From assembly GCA_963773665.1 (NCBI GenBank), contig CAVZBZ010000001.1:186001-250000 (forward strand): DNA of 64,000 nt, read 5' to 3'. How positions within the stretch are numbered: the stretch's first letter is position 1; each line of letters opens with the position of its first letter. Origin of the DNA: DATJLY01 sp963773665. GTDB taxonomy: Bacteria > Pseudomonadota > Alphaproteobacteria > ATCC43930 > CGMCC-115725. Below are positions 1 to 8,485 of the stretch, piece by piece. The translations under genes and the position numbers were made by a program. The notes under the pieces are model-generated. The model saw nothing but the letters and a program-made list of their open reading frames with translations. It searched no databases and had not been told where the DNA came from.

Positions 1-18
1 CTCGGCGACGAGACTCAT
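1..18 (-). CDS. 5' end of a gene cut by the window edge
   Basis: On the minus strand an ATG overlaps the stop codon of the flavoprotein gene as ATGA, and six codons (MSLVAE) are visible before the window ends. The 4-bp overlap suggests translational coupling to the flavoprotein. In related clusters an AprA/FrdA-like flavoprotein is often followed by a small iron-sulfur ferredoxin subunit, so that is the first guess. The visible sequence is too short to test it. Confidence 0.4.
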
Positions 19-1715
19 TGCGCCGCCTCGGCCTTGGCGCGCGTCTCGTCGAAGACGAGGCGGCCGTCCTCGAACCCGATCGACTGATTGCGCGCCCAGC
101 TTTCGTCCATCGCCGGAAAATCGTCGCGCTGATGCGCGCCGCGGCTTTCCGTGCGGCGCAAGGCAGCCTCGGCCACCGCTTCGGCGACGAGCAGCATGTT
201 GCGCAGATCGAACCAGTCGAGCCGATTGGTGTCGAAGGCGCCTTGCGATGCCGGGGGATTCGCACCCAGCGCCGTCTTGAGCCGCGCGATTTCGCCGAGC
301 GCGCGCTCGAGCCCGCGCGCGGTGCGGAAAGGGCCGACATCGCGCGCCATCGCCTCCTGCAGCGCTGCGATGAGGGCGGCGGAATTGAGATCGGCGGGCG
401 CGCCATCCTCCCCAAGCAGCGCCAGGGAAGCTGCGCTCGCTTCGTCGCGCCAAGGGCTTTTTGCCATGTGCCCGGCGCGCGCCGCGGCATTGGCCCCGGC
501 GATTTGGCCGAACACCAGGGCCTCGGTGATCGCATTGCCCGATAGGCGGTTCGCGCCATTGGCGCCGCCGATCGCCTCGCCGGCGGCAAAGAGGCAGGAT
601 ATTCCCGTCTCGAACGACGGCGCCACGCGGATGCCGCCCATGTGGTAATGCGCGATGGGCGCCACCTCGACATCGCTCCGCGTGAGGTCGATGCCGTTCT
701 TCGCGAGCCGGTCGATGACCGGCCCGAACGCCGCGCGCAGGCTCTCCTCGGGAACATGCCGGAACGAGAGATAGACCCCGCCTGCGGGCGAGCCGCGTCC
801 GGCCTCGACTTCCTTCACGATGGCGTAGGTCGCGAGGTCGCGCGTCGCCTTGTAGGTGCCGTCCTCGGCAACGCCATAGGCGTCGATGAACTCGGCACCC
901 GCGGCATTGAGCAGCCGCCCGCCGAGCTTGTAGCGGAACGGGTCCCACATGATCGGGTCCATGCCGATGAGGCGCGGCGCCAAGTGCCCGATCGGAAAGA
1001 ACTGCACGAATTCCATGTCGACGAGCCGGGCGCCCGCGCGCAGCGCCAGCGCATAGCCGTCGCCGCCCATGTTGGCCGAGGCGCTGTTGCGGCGGTAAAG
1101 CCGCGTGAGCCCGCCGGTCGCGACCACCACGGTCTTCGCCGCGATCGCGACTTTTCGCCCGTCGCTTACGGAAAAGCCGACGGCGCCCGCGGCCTGGCCG
1201 TCCACAATGGCGAGATCGGTGATGCAGAGATCGCCGACGCGGCGGATGCGCCCTTGGCGCTGCACCTGGCCGCGCAAGGTGCGCGACACGGCAGGCCCGG
1301 TCGAAAGGAAATCGACATAGACGCAGCGCGGCCGGTCATGGCCCGGGGCATGGGCCTGGCGGATGCGGCCGTCGCCGTGCCGCGCCCAGCCGACATGCCA
1401 GCGGTCCATGCGGCGGATCGCGTCGGGCCCGTTCTCGCACAGGATGGCGGCAAGGCGTTCGTCGCTAAGGCCGCGCCCCGCGGCGATCGTGTCGGCGAGA
1501 TGATTCTGCCAGCGGTCGGGAACCTCGTCGCCCAACGCTACGGCGACGGTCATCTGCGCCATCACGGTGGCGCCGCCCCGGCCGATGAGGCTGCGATCGA
1601 CCAGCAGGACCTGCGCATCCGCCTCGTCGGCGGCGATCGCAGCCGACATGCCGGCCGCGCCCGAGCCGATCACCAGAACGTCGGTCGAAAGTCTCGCTAT
1701 CTCGTCCAGCGCCAC
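15..1715 (-). CDS. FAD-dependent fumarate reductase/succinate dehydrogenase-like flavoprotein
   Basis: About 566 aa. The N-terminal Rossmann dinucleotide motif (VIGSGAAGMSAA) lies near residues 15-26. Other family landmarks are ATGG followed by a GGDGYALALRAGA stretch and MEFVQFFP, then HYHMGG in the substrate-binding part, and AAGEAIGGANGANRL in the second FAD segment. This is the FrdA/SdhA/AprA/L-aspartate-oxidase superfamily; the exact substrate is not evident. The GTG at 1715 is chosen because GAGGTG lies about 9 nt upstream; a GTG at 1727 is an alternative. The open frame extends further upstream but only as antisense of the divergent hydroxylase gene. It is divergent from the molybdenum hydroxylase genes (61 nt apart) and overlaps a downstream gene at the window edge, so it may supply an electron-transfer or oxidation step in the same pathway. 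Confidence 0.85.
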   Translation of the reverse strand: MALDEIARLSTDVLVIGSGAAGMSAAIAADEADAQVLLVDRSLIGRGGATVMAQMTVAVALGDEVPDRWQNHLADTIAAGRGLSDERLAAILCENGPDAIRRMDRWHVGWARHGDGRIRQAHAPGHDRPRCVYVDFLSTGPAVSRTLRGQVQRQGRIRRVGDLCITDLAIVDGQAAGAVGFSVSDGRKVAIAAKTVVVATGGLTRLYRRNSASANMGGDGYALALRAGARLVDMEFVQFFPIGHLAPRLIGMDPIMWDPFRYKLGGRLLNAAGAEFIDAYGVAEDGTYKATRDLATYAIVKEVEAGRGSPAGGVYLSFRHVPEESLRAAFGPVIDRLAKNGIDLTRSDVEVAPIAHYHMGGIRVAPSFETGISCLFAAGEAIGGANGANRLSGNAITEALVFGQIAGANAAARAGHMAKSPWRDEASAASLALLGEDGAPADLNSAALIAALQEAMARDVGPFRTARGLERALGEIARLKTALGANPPASQGAFDTNRLDWFDLRNMLLVAEAVAEAALRRTESRGAHQRDDFPAMDESWARNQSIGFEDGRLVFDETRAKAEAAQ

Positions 1716-1775
1716 GATTGCCTGCACCTCAAGCCCGTATATACTCAGCGTGCCGAGGAAACACAAAACCGGGCG

Positions 1776-2642
1776 ATGATCCCCTTCGAGCTGGTCGAGC
1801 CGCAGAGTCTTTCCGAAGCGATCTCGTTTCTGGATCGCGACGACCCGGCGGTGCGGCCCATCGCCGGCGGGACCGCGCTCATGCTGATGATGAAGGCGGG
1901 GCTCTTCCGTCCACTCCGGCTCGTCAGCCTGCGCCGCGTCGAAGAGCGCTACCGCCGGATCGAGGTCGAGACCGACGGCGCGCTCCGCATCGGCGCGATG
2001 GCGACGCTCGCCGCCCTCGAACATTCGCGCGTCGTCGCCGAGCACGCGCCGGTCATCGCCAGAACCATGCGGCGCCTTGCCAACGTGCGGGTGCGGAACG
2101 TCGCGACCGTGGGCGGCAATCTCGCCCATGCCGATCCGCACCTGGACCTGCCGCCGGTCTGGATCGCGCTCGGCGCGCAGGCGGCGATCGTCGGTCCGGG
2201 CACGGAGCGCGAGCTGCCGGTCGAGGATCTCTTTGCCGGCTATTACGAGACCGTGCTGGAGCACGACGAGGTCATTGCCGAGATCGTACTGCCGTCGCAG
2301 CGCGGCTGGCGCGCGGCCTATCTGAAATGCACCACCCGCTCGGCCGACGACTGGCCGGCGCTCGGGCTGGCGGCAGCGCTCGCGGTCAACGACGGCACCA
2401 TCGAGGAAGCGCGGCTTGCGCTTGGTGCGGCGACGGCGACGCCGCGGCGGCTGCGCGCCGCCGAGGCGGTGCTGCGCGGCGCCCGGCCGGACGATCCGAC
2501 GCTGCGCCGCGCCGCCGAGGCCGCAGCCGCGGAGGTGGAGGCGGAGATCGAATCGGACGACCGCGGCTCGGCGCCGTACAAGAAGCATCTCCTGCGCGTC
2601 TTCCTGCAACGCGCGGTCAAGGCAGCGATGGAGGCCGCGTGA
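1776..2642 (+). CDS. Molybdenum hydroxylase medium subunit, FAD-binding (CoxM/CutM type)
   Basis: 288 aa, the usual length for the FAD-binding middle subunit of xanthine-dehydrogenase-family enzymes. It passes electrons between the iron-sulfur subunit and an acceptor. FAD motifs are visible: PIAGGTALMLMM at residues 28-39 and TVGGNLAHADPHLDLPP around residues 108-124. The C-terminal half resembles the CO-dehydrogenase flavoprotein C-terminal domain. The ATG at 1776 follows the divergent flavoprotein promoter region. Its stop overlaps the next start as TGATG, so the M, L and S subunits are translationally coupled in that order. Confidence 0.9.
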   Translation: MIPFELVEPQSLSEAISFLDRDDPAVRPIAGGTALMLMMKAGLFRPLRLVSLRRVEERYRRIEVETDGALRIGAMATLAALEHSRVVAEHAPVIARTMRRLANVRVRNVATVGGNLAHADPHLDLPPVWIALGAQAAIVGPGTERELPVEDLFAGYYETVLEHDEVIAEIVLPSQRGWRAAYLKCTTRSADDWPALGLAAALAVNDGTIEEARLALGAATATPRRLRAAEAVLRGARPDDPTLRRAAEAAAAEVEAEIESDDRGSAPYKKHLLRVFLQRAVKAAMEAA

Positions 2643-4921
2643 TGGCGAAGGTGATGCCGCGCGGGCAGATCGGCCGCTCGCTGCCGCGCGTCGAAGGCCG
2701 CGCCAAGGTGACGGGGCGGGCCGAGTACATCCATCACCTGCGCCTTCCCGGCATGCTGTGGGGCAAGGTGTTCCGCAGCACCCGCCCGCACGCGCGCATC
2801 AAGCGGATCGACACCAGCGCGGCGCGGGCGCTCCCGGGCGTGTTCCGCGTCGTCACGATCGACGATGTCAGGACCGTGATCCCCGATCCCTATTACGGCC
2901 CTGCCTTCCACGACCAGCCGATCCTCGCCGACGGCAAGGTGCGCTTTGCCGGCGAGCCGGTCGCCGTCGTGCTGGCCGAGGACCGCCACGTCGCGGAGGA
3001 AGCGCTTGCGCTCATCGTCGCCGAGTACGAGGACCTGCCCGCCGTCTATGACGAGGTCGAGGCGGCGACATCCAAGGCGATCGTGCACGACGTGCTGAAG
3101 CCGGCCGGCACGTTCCCCGATCTGAAGCACCTCGACGGCAAGCGCGGCACCAACATCGCGCTCGACTATCGCCTGCGCCGCGGCGATGTCGATGCGGCGT
3201 TCGCCGCGGCCGACCATGTGTTCGAGCACGAGTTCCGCACGCAGCAGACGATGCACACGCCGCTCGAGCCGTTCGTCGCGGTGGCGGACGCGGGCGACGG
3301 CGCGATCACGATCCACACATCCTCGCAAGGGCCATCGTTCGTCCGCATCGAGATCGCGCGCCTCCTCGGCTGGCCCGAGAACCGGGTGCGGATCAAGACC
3401 GCGTATCTGGGCGGCGGCTTCGGCGCCAAGCTCTACATCAAGATCGAGGCGCTGGTCGCGGCGCTGTCGCTTCTGGCGCGGCGGCCGGTGAAGATCGCGC
3501 TCACCATGGAGGAGCAGTTCTTCACCATCTCGAAGCATCCGGCGACGACGCGCATCAAGACCGCGGTGTCGAAGGACGGCCGTATCACCGCGCGGCGCTG
3601 CGAGGTGTGGTGGAACGGCGGCGCCTATGCCGACGTGGGCCCGCGCGTCACGCAGAAATCGGGCTTCACCGCGGCCGGACCGTACGACATTCCGAACGTC
3701 TCGCTCAACTCCTACGCGGTCTATACCAACCGGCCGCCTTCAGGCGCGCTCAGGGGCTTCGGCGTGCCGCAGCTGTGCTGGGCATACGAAAGCCAGAGCG
3801 ACATGATCGCCCGCGCGCTCGGCATCGATCCCCTGGAGTTCCGCCGCAAGAACATGCTGCGCGAGGGCGGCGTCCAGGCCACCGGCACGAAGATGCGCGG
3901 CGCGGCGCTCGAGCCGGTGCTCGAAAGTCTCGCCGCGCGCATGGGCTGGGGCCGACCCTTCGCGCGTGGCGGCGGCAGCTTGCGGCGTGGGCGCGGCATC
4001 GCCATCGGCTTCAAGGCCTCGATCGCGCCCACCACCTCGACCGCCATCGTCAATCTCTATGCCGACGGCAGTTGCGCCCTCTATTGCGGCACGGTCGATA
4101 TGGGCCAGGGCTCCGACACCGCGCTGGCGCAGATCGTCGGCGAGGCGCTGGACATGCCGGCCGAGGGCGTGCGCGTCGTCCATCCCGATACCGATGTCAC
4201 GCCCTACGACATGGGCACGCTCGGCTCGCGCTCGACATATCACATGGGCCATGCGGCGCGGCTCGCGTCGCTCGAGGTGAAGGGCAAGATTGCGGCGCTC
4301 GCGTCGGAGCTTGGCTTGCCGGACGGCAGCAACGTTCCCGTGACCGAGCTGTTCCGCCGCAAATACGGCATGCAGGCCGGCAACATCGTGGGCTTCGGCA
4401 GCTTCGTGCCGAGCTACACATCGCCCGACCACGATACCGGCCTCACCGACAACGTGGCGCCGTTCTGGATGATCGGCGCGACCGGCGCCGAGGTCGAGGT
4501 CGATACCGAGACGGGGCACTTCCGCGTGCTGCGTCTCGTCAATGTCGGCGATGTCGGCACGCCGATCAATCCGAAGATCGTCGAGACGCAGCTTTCGGGC
4601 GGCGCGATCATGCAGCTGGGCTTCACCTTGTCCGAGGAGATGAAGTACCGCGACGGGCAGCTCACCAACAATTCGCTGGCCGACTACAAGATCCCGGGCC
4701 TCCTCGACATACCGCGCGAGATGGAGAACGCGATCGTCGATTCCGTCGAGGAGACGGGACCCTTCGGCGCCAAGGGCGTGGGCGAGACCGCGACGTTCGG
4801 CGTCTCGCCCGCGATCGCCAATGCGATCGACGACGCGGTGGGGGTGCGGCTCCTGGAGCTGCCGCTGACGCCGGAGGCGGTCTATCGCGGCCTTGCCGCC
4901 AAGCGCGGCGAGACACTATGA
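2642..4921 (+). CDS. Molybdenum hydroxylase large subunit, molybdopterin-binding (CoxL/XdhB type)
   Basis: 759 aa, full length for the catalytic subunit that binds the molybdenum cofactor and hydroxylates the substrate. An aldehyde oxidase a/b-hammerhead domain covers roughly residues 20-130. Cofactor-binding motifs follow (GGGFGAK; TVDMGQGSDT; GVGETATFG, whose Glu is the expected catalytic base). The active-site loop reads PSGALRGFGVPQ, which is neither the AYXCSFR of form I CO dehydrogenase nor the AYRGAGR of form II. CO is therefore an unlikely substrate and a (hetero)aromatic or aldehyde compound is more plausible. It overlaps the medium-subunit stop by 1 nt and the small-subunit start by 4 nt. 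Confidence 0.9.
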   Translation: MAKVMPRGQIGRSLPRVEGRAKVTGRAEYIHHLRLPGMLWGKVFRSTRPHARIKRIDTSAARALPGVFRVVTIDDVRTVIPDPYYGPAFHDQPILADGKVRFAGEPVAVVLAEDRHVAEEALALIVAEYEDLPAVYDEVEAATSKAIVHDVLKPAGTFPDLKHLDGKRGTNIALDYRLRRGDVDAAFAAADHVFEHEFRTQQTMHTPLEPFVAVADAGDGAITIHTSSQGPSFVRIEIARLLGWPENRVRIKTAYLGGGFGAKLYIKIEALVAALSLLARRPVKIALTMEEQFFTISKHPATTRIKTAVSKDGRITARRCEVWWNGGAYADVGPRVTQKSGFTAAGPYDIPNVSLNSYAVYTNRPPSGALRGFGVPQLCWAYESQSDMIARALGIDPLEFRRKNMLREGGVQATGTKMRGAALEPVLESLAARMGWGRPFARGGGSLRRGRGIAIGFKASIAPTTSTAIVNLYADGSCALYCGTVDMGQGSDTALAQIVGEALDMPAEGVRVVHPDTDVTPYDMGTLGSRSTYHMGHAARLASLEVKGKIAALASELGLPDGSNVPVTELFRRKYGMQAGNIVGFGSFVPSYTSPDHDTGLTDNVAPFWMIGATGAEVEVDTETGHFRVLRLVNVGDVGTPINPKIVETQLSGGAIMQLGFTLSEEMKYRDGQLTNNSLADYKIPGLLDIPREMENAIVDSVEETGPFGAKGVGETATFGVSPAIANAIDDAVGVRLLELPLTPEAVYRGLAAKRGETL

Positions 4922-5400
4922 GCGCCGCACCCCGCACGATCCGCTTCACCTTGAACGGCGCTGAGGTCGAGGCCGAGGCGGCGCCGCACGAGAGCCTGGT
5001 CGAGCTGCTCGACCGGCGCTTCAACCTCTTCGGCGCGCGCGAGAGCTGCGGCCAGGGGCTGTGCGGCTGCTGCACCGTGCTGGTCGATGGCGATGCCGTC
5101 TCGGCCTGCCTGTTCCTCGCCTGGTTCGCCGACGGCACACGGGTCGAGACGGTCGAAGGGCTCGCCGAGGGCGACCGGCTCGATCCGGTGCAGGACGCGT
5201 TCATCGAGGCGTCCGCGTTCCAATGCGGCTTCTGCACGCCGGGCTTCGTGCTGATGACGATGCAGCTTCTGGAGCGCAACCCCGATCCGAGCGACGACGA
5301 CATTCGGCATTATCTTTCCGGCAATCTCTGCCGCTGCTCGGCCTACCCCGAGATCGTGGCGGCGGTGAAGCTCGCGGCGCGCAAGCGGAAGGCCGCGTGA
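4918..5400 (+). CDS. Molybdenum hydroxylase small subunit, two [2Fe-2S] clusters (CoxS type)
   Basis: 160 aa. The N-terminal plant-type ferredoxin cluster is visible as CGQGLCGCC with a further Cys about 12 residues on. The C-terminal cluster is visible as CGFCTPG and CRCSAYP. All eight ligands expected for the two clusters are present. The subunit relays electrons from the molybdenum site to FAD. The start overlaps the large-subunit stop (ATGA). Its own stop overlaps a GTG start of the thiamine-diphosphate enzyme gene, so the hydroxylase and the decarboxylase appear to be one transcription and translation unit. Confidence 0.92.
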   Translation: MSAAPRTIRFTLNGAEVEAEAAPHESLVELLDRRFNLFGARESCGQGLCGCCTVLVDGDAVSACLFLAWFADGTRVETVEGLAEGDRLDPVQDAFIEASAFQCGFCTPGFVLMTMQLLERNPDPSDDDIRHYLSGNLCRCSAYPEIVAAVKLAARKRKAA

Positions 5401-5915
5401 GCGACGCGGACGAAGACTGGCCGGCGCGCGTCTTCGCGGTCCTGAAAGCAGGCGGCGTGAGCCAGATCGCCTATGTGCCGGATGCCGGCCATGCGCGGCT
5501 CATCGCGCTTGCCCGCGAGGATGCCGCCATTCGCGACGTGGTGCTGACCACCGAGGAAGAAGGCGTGGCGCTGGCGGCGGGCGCGTGGCTCGGCGGCGCG
5601 CGCGCCTGCCTGCTGCTGCAGTCGAGCGGCGTCGGCAACTGCATCAACATGCTGACCTTGTTGCAGAACGGCCGCTTTCCGCTGCTCATGCTCGTGACCA
5701 TGCGCGGCGAGGAAGGCGAGTTCAATCCGTGGCAGGTGCCGATGAGCAATGCCACCGGGCCCGCGCTTGCCCTCATGGATGTGGCGGTCTCGCGCGCCGA
5801 GGCGGGCGAGGACGTGGCCGGCATCGTCGCGGCGGCGCTTGGCGCCGCGTTCGACGGCGAGCGCGCGGCGGCGGTGCTGTTCTCGCAGCGCCTCATCGGC
5901 GCCAAGCGCTGGTGA
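5397..5915 (+). CDS. Thiamine-diphosphate decarboxylase alpha subunit (sulfopyruvate/phosphonopyruvate decarboxylase-like)
   Basis: 172 aa. It corresponds to the N-terminal pyrimidine-binding domain of thiamine-diphosphate enzymes. The conserved activating Glu lies in TTEEEGVALAAGAWLGG, and the segment SSGVGNCINML follows, as in the ComD-like alpha chain of sulfopyruvate decarboxylase. The GTG start at 5397 overlaps the ferredoxin subunit stop by 4 nt. It should act as a heterodimer with the next gene. The substrate is unknown; a 2-oxoacid formed in the same pathway as the hydroxylase product is an inference from the coupling. Confidence 0.8.
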   Translation: MSDADEDWPARVFAVLKAGGVSQIAYVPDAGHARLIALAREDAAIRDVVLTTEEEGVALAAGAWLGGARACLLLQSSGVGNCINMLTLLQNGRFPLLMLVTMRGEEGEFNPWQVPMSNATGPALALMDVAVSRAEAGEDVAGIVAAALGAAFDGERAAAVLFSQRLIGAKRW

Positions 5916-5919
5916 CACG

Positions 5920-6489
5920 ATGCTCGACCGGCGCGCCGCGGTCAGAACCCTCCTTGCCAAGCGCGGCGATCTTCTGGTCGTGAGCGGATTGGGCTCGGCC
6001 ACCTGGGACGTGGCGGCGGCCGGCGACGACGCGCGCAATTTCTATCTCTGGGGCGCCATGGGCGGGGCGGCGATGATCGGGCTCGGCCTCGCGCTGGCGC
6101 GGCCGGAGCGGCGCGTCCTCGTGCTGACCGGCGACGGCGACATGCTGATGGGGCTGGGCTCGCTCGCCACGATCGCCGTGCAGCGGCCGCCCAATCTCGC
6201 GCTCGTCGTGCTCGACAACGGCGCCTTCGGCGAGACCGGGATGCAGGAAAGCCACACGGCGCGCACGACCGATCTCGCCGCGGTCGCCAAGGGCTGCGGC
6301 ATTCCGCTTGCCCTCGACATCGAGGACGAGGCGGGCCTGGCGCGGCTTGGCGCCCTGCTGCACGGGTCGAACGAGACCCTGTTCGCGCGCCTGCGCATCA
6401 CAGCGGTGGACCACCCGCGCGTCCTGCCGGAAAAGGACGGCGTCGCGCTGAAGCGGCGCTTTCGCCGGGCTCTGGGGCTAACTATTTGA
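5920..6489 (+). CDS. Thiamine-diphosphate decarboxylase beta subunit
   Basis: 189 aa, the C-terminal pyrophosphate-binding domain of a split thiamine-diphosphate enzyme. The Mg/ThDP signature is clear: GDGDMLMG, then about 25 residues on LDNGAFGETG. The extension SHTARTTDLAAVAKGCGI matches ComE-like beta chains. It lies 4 nt after the alpha subunit. It is the last gene of the run; the 3' side is a repeat-bearing intergenic region. Confidence 0.82.
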   Translation: MLDRRAAVRTLLAKRGDLLVVSGLGSATWDVAAAGDDARNFYLWGAMGGAAMIGLGLALARPERRVLVLTGDGDMLMGLGSLATIAVQRPPNLALVVLDNGAFGETGMQESHTARTTDLAAVAKGCGIPLALDIEDEAGLARLGALLHGSNETLFARLRITAVDHPRVLPEKDGVALKRRFRRALGLTI

Positions 6490-6520
6490 TATAATTGAAA
6501 AAAATAAGCGGGTGGGCCAG

Positions 6521-6656
6521 AAAATCGGGTTCGTTTCGTAATTTGCGGCGGGCGATTGCTTCGCTTCGCTCGCAATGACCATTTCTTCGGTCATTTCGAG
6601 GAGCGAAGCGACGAAGCAATCCCCAGCCGGGAAAATTGGGTTCGTTCGGTAAAATC
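6521..6656. repeat. Intergenic repeat cluster: two AAAATYGGGTTCGTT copies around an imperfect palindrome
   Basis: A sequence AAAATTGGGTTCGTTCGG with TAAAATC following lies at 6632-6656. A diverged copy, AAAATCGGGTTCGTTTCG, lies at 6521-6538. Between them is an imperfect palindrome with arms at 6554-6580 and 6589-6622 (left arm GATTGCTTCGCTTCGCTC, right arm containing GAGCGAAGCGACGAAGCAAT). Such palindromes are common dispersed intergenic elements in alphaproteobacteria. The first sequence recurs nearly unchanged at 46079-46103. No gene is seen between 6490 and 6675. Confidence 0.6.
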
Positions 6657-6675
6657 GGGCGGGCGGCGGCCCCGG

Positions 6676-7179
6676 CTACTGCACCAGCTCGTAGCCGAAG
6701 CGGCGGATCTTATCGAGGTTGCGGCCTTCGATGCGGATGAGCTTGGTCGTCGCCTCGCGTTTGGGCGCGTGCAGGTCGCCCTCGTTATAGACATGCGCCA
6801 TGCCGGGCTTCAGCGTGTAGCTGCGCACATAGCGCACCTTGCCGCGCTTGCCCTCGCCGGCCGGCTCGACCAGCGAGAAATCGCTCATGATGGTCTCGCC
6901 CATCGCCTGGCCGTAAATCGCCCAATAAGGGCCGTGGTCGTGCGGGTTGCTCGTCCGCGCGCCATCGTAATGGTGCGCGAGGATGCAAAAACCCAGCTCC
7001 GGGTCCTCGTACAGGATTTTTCGATCGCTCGTTTCGCTGCCGAGATATTTATCTACGAATGCGCTGTCCTTGAGCGCGTCCTCGAGCAGCGCGCAGACTT
7101 TCTTGCGCCCGGCCGGACCCGGCTCCTCGGCAAGGGTGCGGTGGCATTTCTCGGCGAACTGTTCGAGCGTCTGGCTCAT
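6676..7179 (-). CDS. Cupin-fold protein, cysteine-dioxygenase-like
   Basis: 167 aa. A metal-binding cupin motif is visible as NPHDHGPYWAIYGQAMGE, with a later His in PGMAHVYNEGDLHAPKR. The arrangement resembles the cysteine dioxygenase/double-stranded beta-helix family of small metal-dependent enzymes. The protein is predicted to be cytosolic with no signal peptide. It lies downstream of and codirectional with the MetE-like and UbiD-like genes on the minus strand (49 nt after the MetE-like start side's downstream end), so it may belong to that unit. The substrate is unknown. Confidence 0.65.
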   Translation of the reverse strand: MSQTLEQFAEKCHRTLAEEPGPAGRKKVCALLEDALKDSAFVDKYLGSETSDRKILYEDPELGFCILAHHYDGARTSNPHDHGPYWAIYGQAMGETIMSDFSLVEPAGEGKRGKVRYVRSYTLKPGMAHVYNEGDLHAPKREATTKLIRIEGRNLDKIRRFGYELVQ

Positions 7180-7228
7180 GTCATCCTCCGGAATTTCGCT
7201 GCGGCAATTCTAGCATTAGGAGCGCGGC

Positions 7229-8485
7229 TCAGCCAGCGCGCCGGCGTCGCGTGCCCGCTGCCCGTCGCTTCCCTGCGGGCGCGGCGCGGCGCGCGGGCTT
7301 GCGCGTGCGCGCTTTCGCCTTGGGCCAGAGAAGCTTCGTCGCGATGTCGGCGCCCTCGCGCATCGCCCGGAATTTCTCCCAGACCACCGTGGGGTGGACC
7401 TCGGTCTTATAGAGGGCCTGCGAGGAAAAGCCGCAATCGGCGCCCGCCATCACGTTCTCGCGCCCGACCAGCCGGGCAAAGCGCATGAGCCGCTCGGCGA
7501 TCAGCTCGGGATGCTCGACGATGTTGCTGGCGTGCGTGATGACGCCGGGGCACAGCACCTTGCCGTCGGGCACCTTGATGTGCTCGAACAGGTGGTATTC
7601 GTGCTCGTGCCGCGGGTTGGCGCATTCGAAGCTGTATTGCCCCGCCTTGATCTTCAGCACGTAGCGGATGATCTGGGCGAGCGCCGCCTCGTGGATGCGC
7701 GGCCCCTCGTTGATGCCGTAGCAGGTATGGAAGCGCACGCGCTCGGCCGGGATGCCTTTCAGCGCCGCGTTGGTCGCCTCGACATAGATCTCGGCGCGCC
7801 GCTTCATCTGTTTCCCGTCGAGGCGGGGCTCGACGAAGATGTCCGGCAAAAACGGATCGTCGACCTGCAGCAGGATGCCGGATGCGACGATCGCCCGGTA
7901 TTCCTTGGCAAGTTCCGCGGCGAGCGCGAAAAAATATTCCTCGTCGGATTTGTAATACTCGTTGATGCCGACGCCCGAGGCCGCCGTCGCCGGCAGGAAG
8001 ACGTGATGGTCCGGCACGCCGGCCAGGCGCGCCGCCGCCTTCACGTTGTCGATGTCGATCTGCAGCAGCTTCTCGCCGCGATACTTGACCGGGCCGGTGC
8101 ACACCACCGGCACGATCGGCACGACCGCGCCGCCCATCATCGCTTCCTTGAAATACTGCGCGTAGTATTCCGGGAAGGCCGCCACCTCGGTCTCGAACAG
8201 CAGCAGTTTCTGGCCCGGGCGCGCTTCGAACCCGTCGAGGCGCTGGCGGATATAGGTGAAGAAGCCGGGCTTCGAATATTCGCCGTCGGTGACGATGTCG
8301 ATGCCGCATTCGACCTGCTTCTTGACGCACGAAGCGACCGAGCGCGCGACCGTCTCGTCATAGAGCTTCGGGTCGTAAGGCTGGCCCGCGAGCTTCGCCT
8401 TCATCAGGTCGAGCAGATCGTGCGGGCGCGGCAGGCTGCCGATGTGGGTCGTCTGGATGCGGTCGGTGTTCTGCTGGATCGACAA
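7229..8485 (-). CDS. Cobalamin-independent methionine synthase C-terminal-like (MetE-family) methyltransferase
   Basis: About 418 aa. It matches only the catalytic C-terminal barrel of MetE. Family landmarks are THIGSLPRP at the N-terminus, DGEYSK, and the presumed zinc ligands in FHTCYG (His, Cys), FECANPRHEHE (Glu) and GADCGFSS (Cys). Such stand-alone proteins are a large, poorly characterised family that includes epoxyalkane:coenzyme M transferases and other alkyl or methyl transferases. The start is a TTG at 8485, preceded by GAGGAGGAAT at good spacing. The C-terminus is a lysine/arginine-rich tail. The gene overlaps the upstream UbiD-like frame by 128 nt, which is unusual. Confidence 0.75.
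   Translation of the reverse strand: MSIQQNTDRIQTTHIGSLPRPHDLLDLMKAKLAGQPYDPKLYDETVARSVASCVKKQVECGIDIVTDGEYSKPGFFTYIRQRLDGFEARPGQKLLLFETEVAAFPEYYAQYFKEAMMGGAVVPIVPVVCTGPVKYRGEKLLQIDIDNVKAAARLAGVPDHHVFLPATAASGVGINEYYKSDEEYFFALAAELAKEYRAIVASGILLQVDDPFLPDIFVEPRLDGKQMKRRAEIYVEATNAALKGIPAERVRFHTCYGINEGPRIHEAALAQIIRYVLKIKAGQYSFECANPRHEHEYHLFEHIKVPDGKVLCPGVITHASNIVEHPELIAERLMRFARLVGRENVMAGADCGFSSQALYKTEVHPTVVWEKFRAMREGADIATKLLWPKAKARTRKPARRAAPAGKRRAAGTRRRRAG

Noticed and set aside
642..1775. Long open frames on the plus strand antisense to the flavoprotein and continuous with the CoxM-type gene
   Set aside because: High GC keeps antisense frames open. The CoxM homology begins exactly at the ATG at 1776, and the upstream part is Arg/Ala/Asp-rich shadow sequence.
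1728..2609. Upstream extension of the flavoprotein frame across the divergent hydroxylase gene
   Set aside because: The extension lacks any family similarity and is the mirror of CoxM; the FAD motif lies just after the GTG at 1715.
2642..4921. Carbon monoxide dehydrogenase
   Set aside because: Neither AYXCSFR (form I) nor AYRGAGR (form II) is present in the active-site loop, so a CO-oxidising role is not supported.
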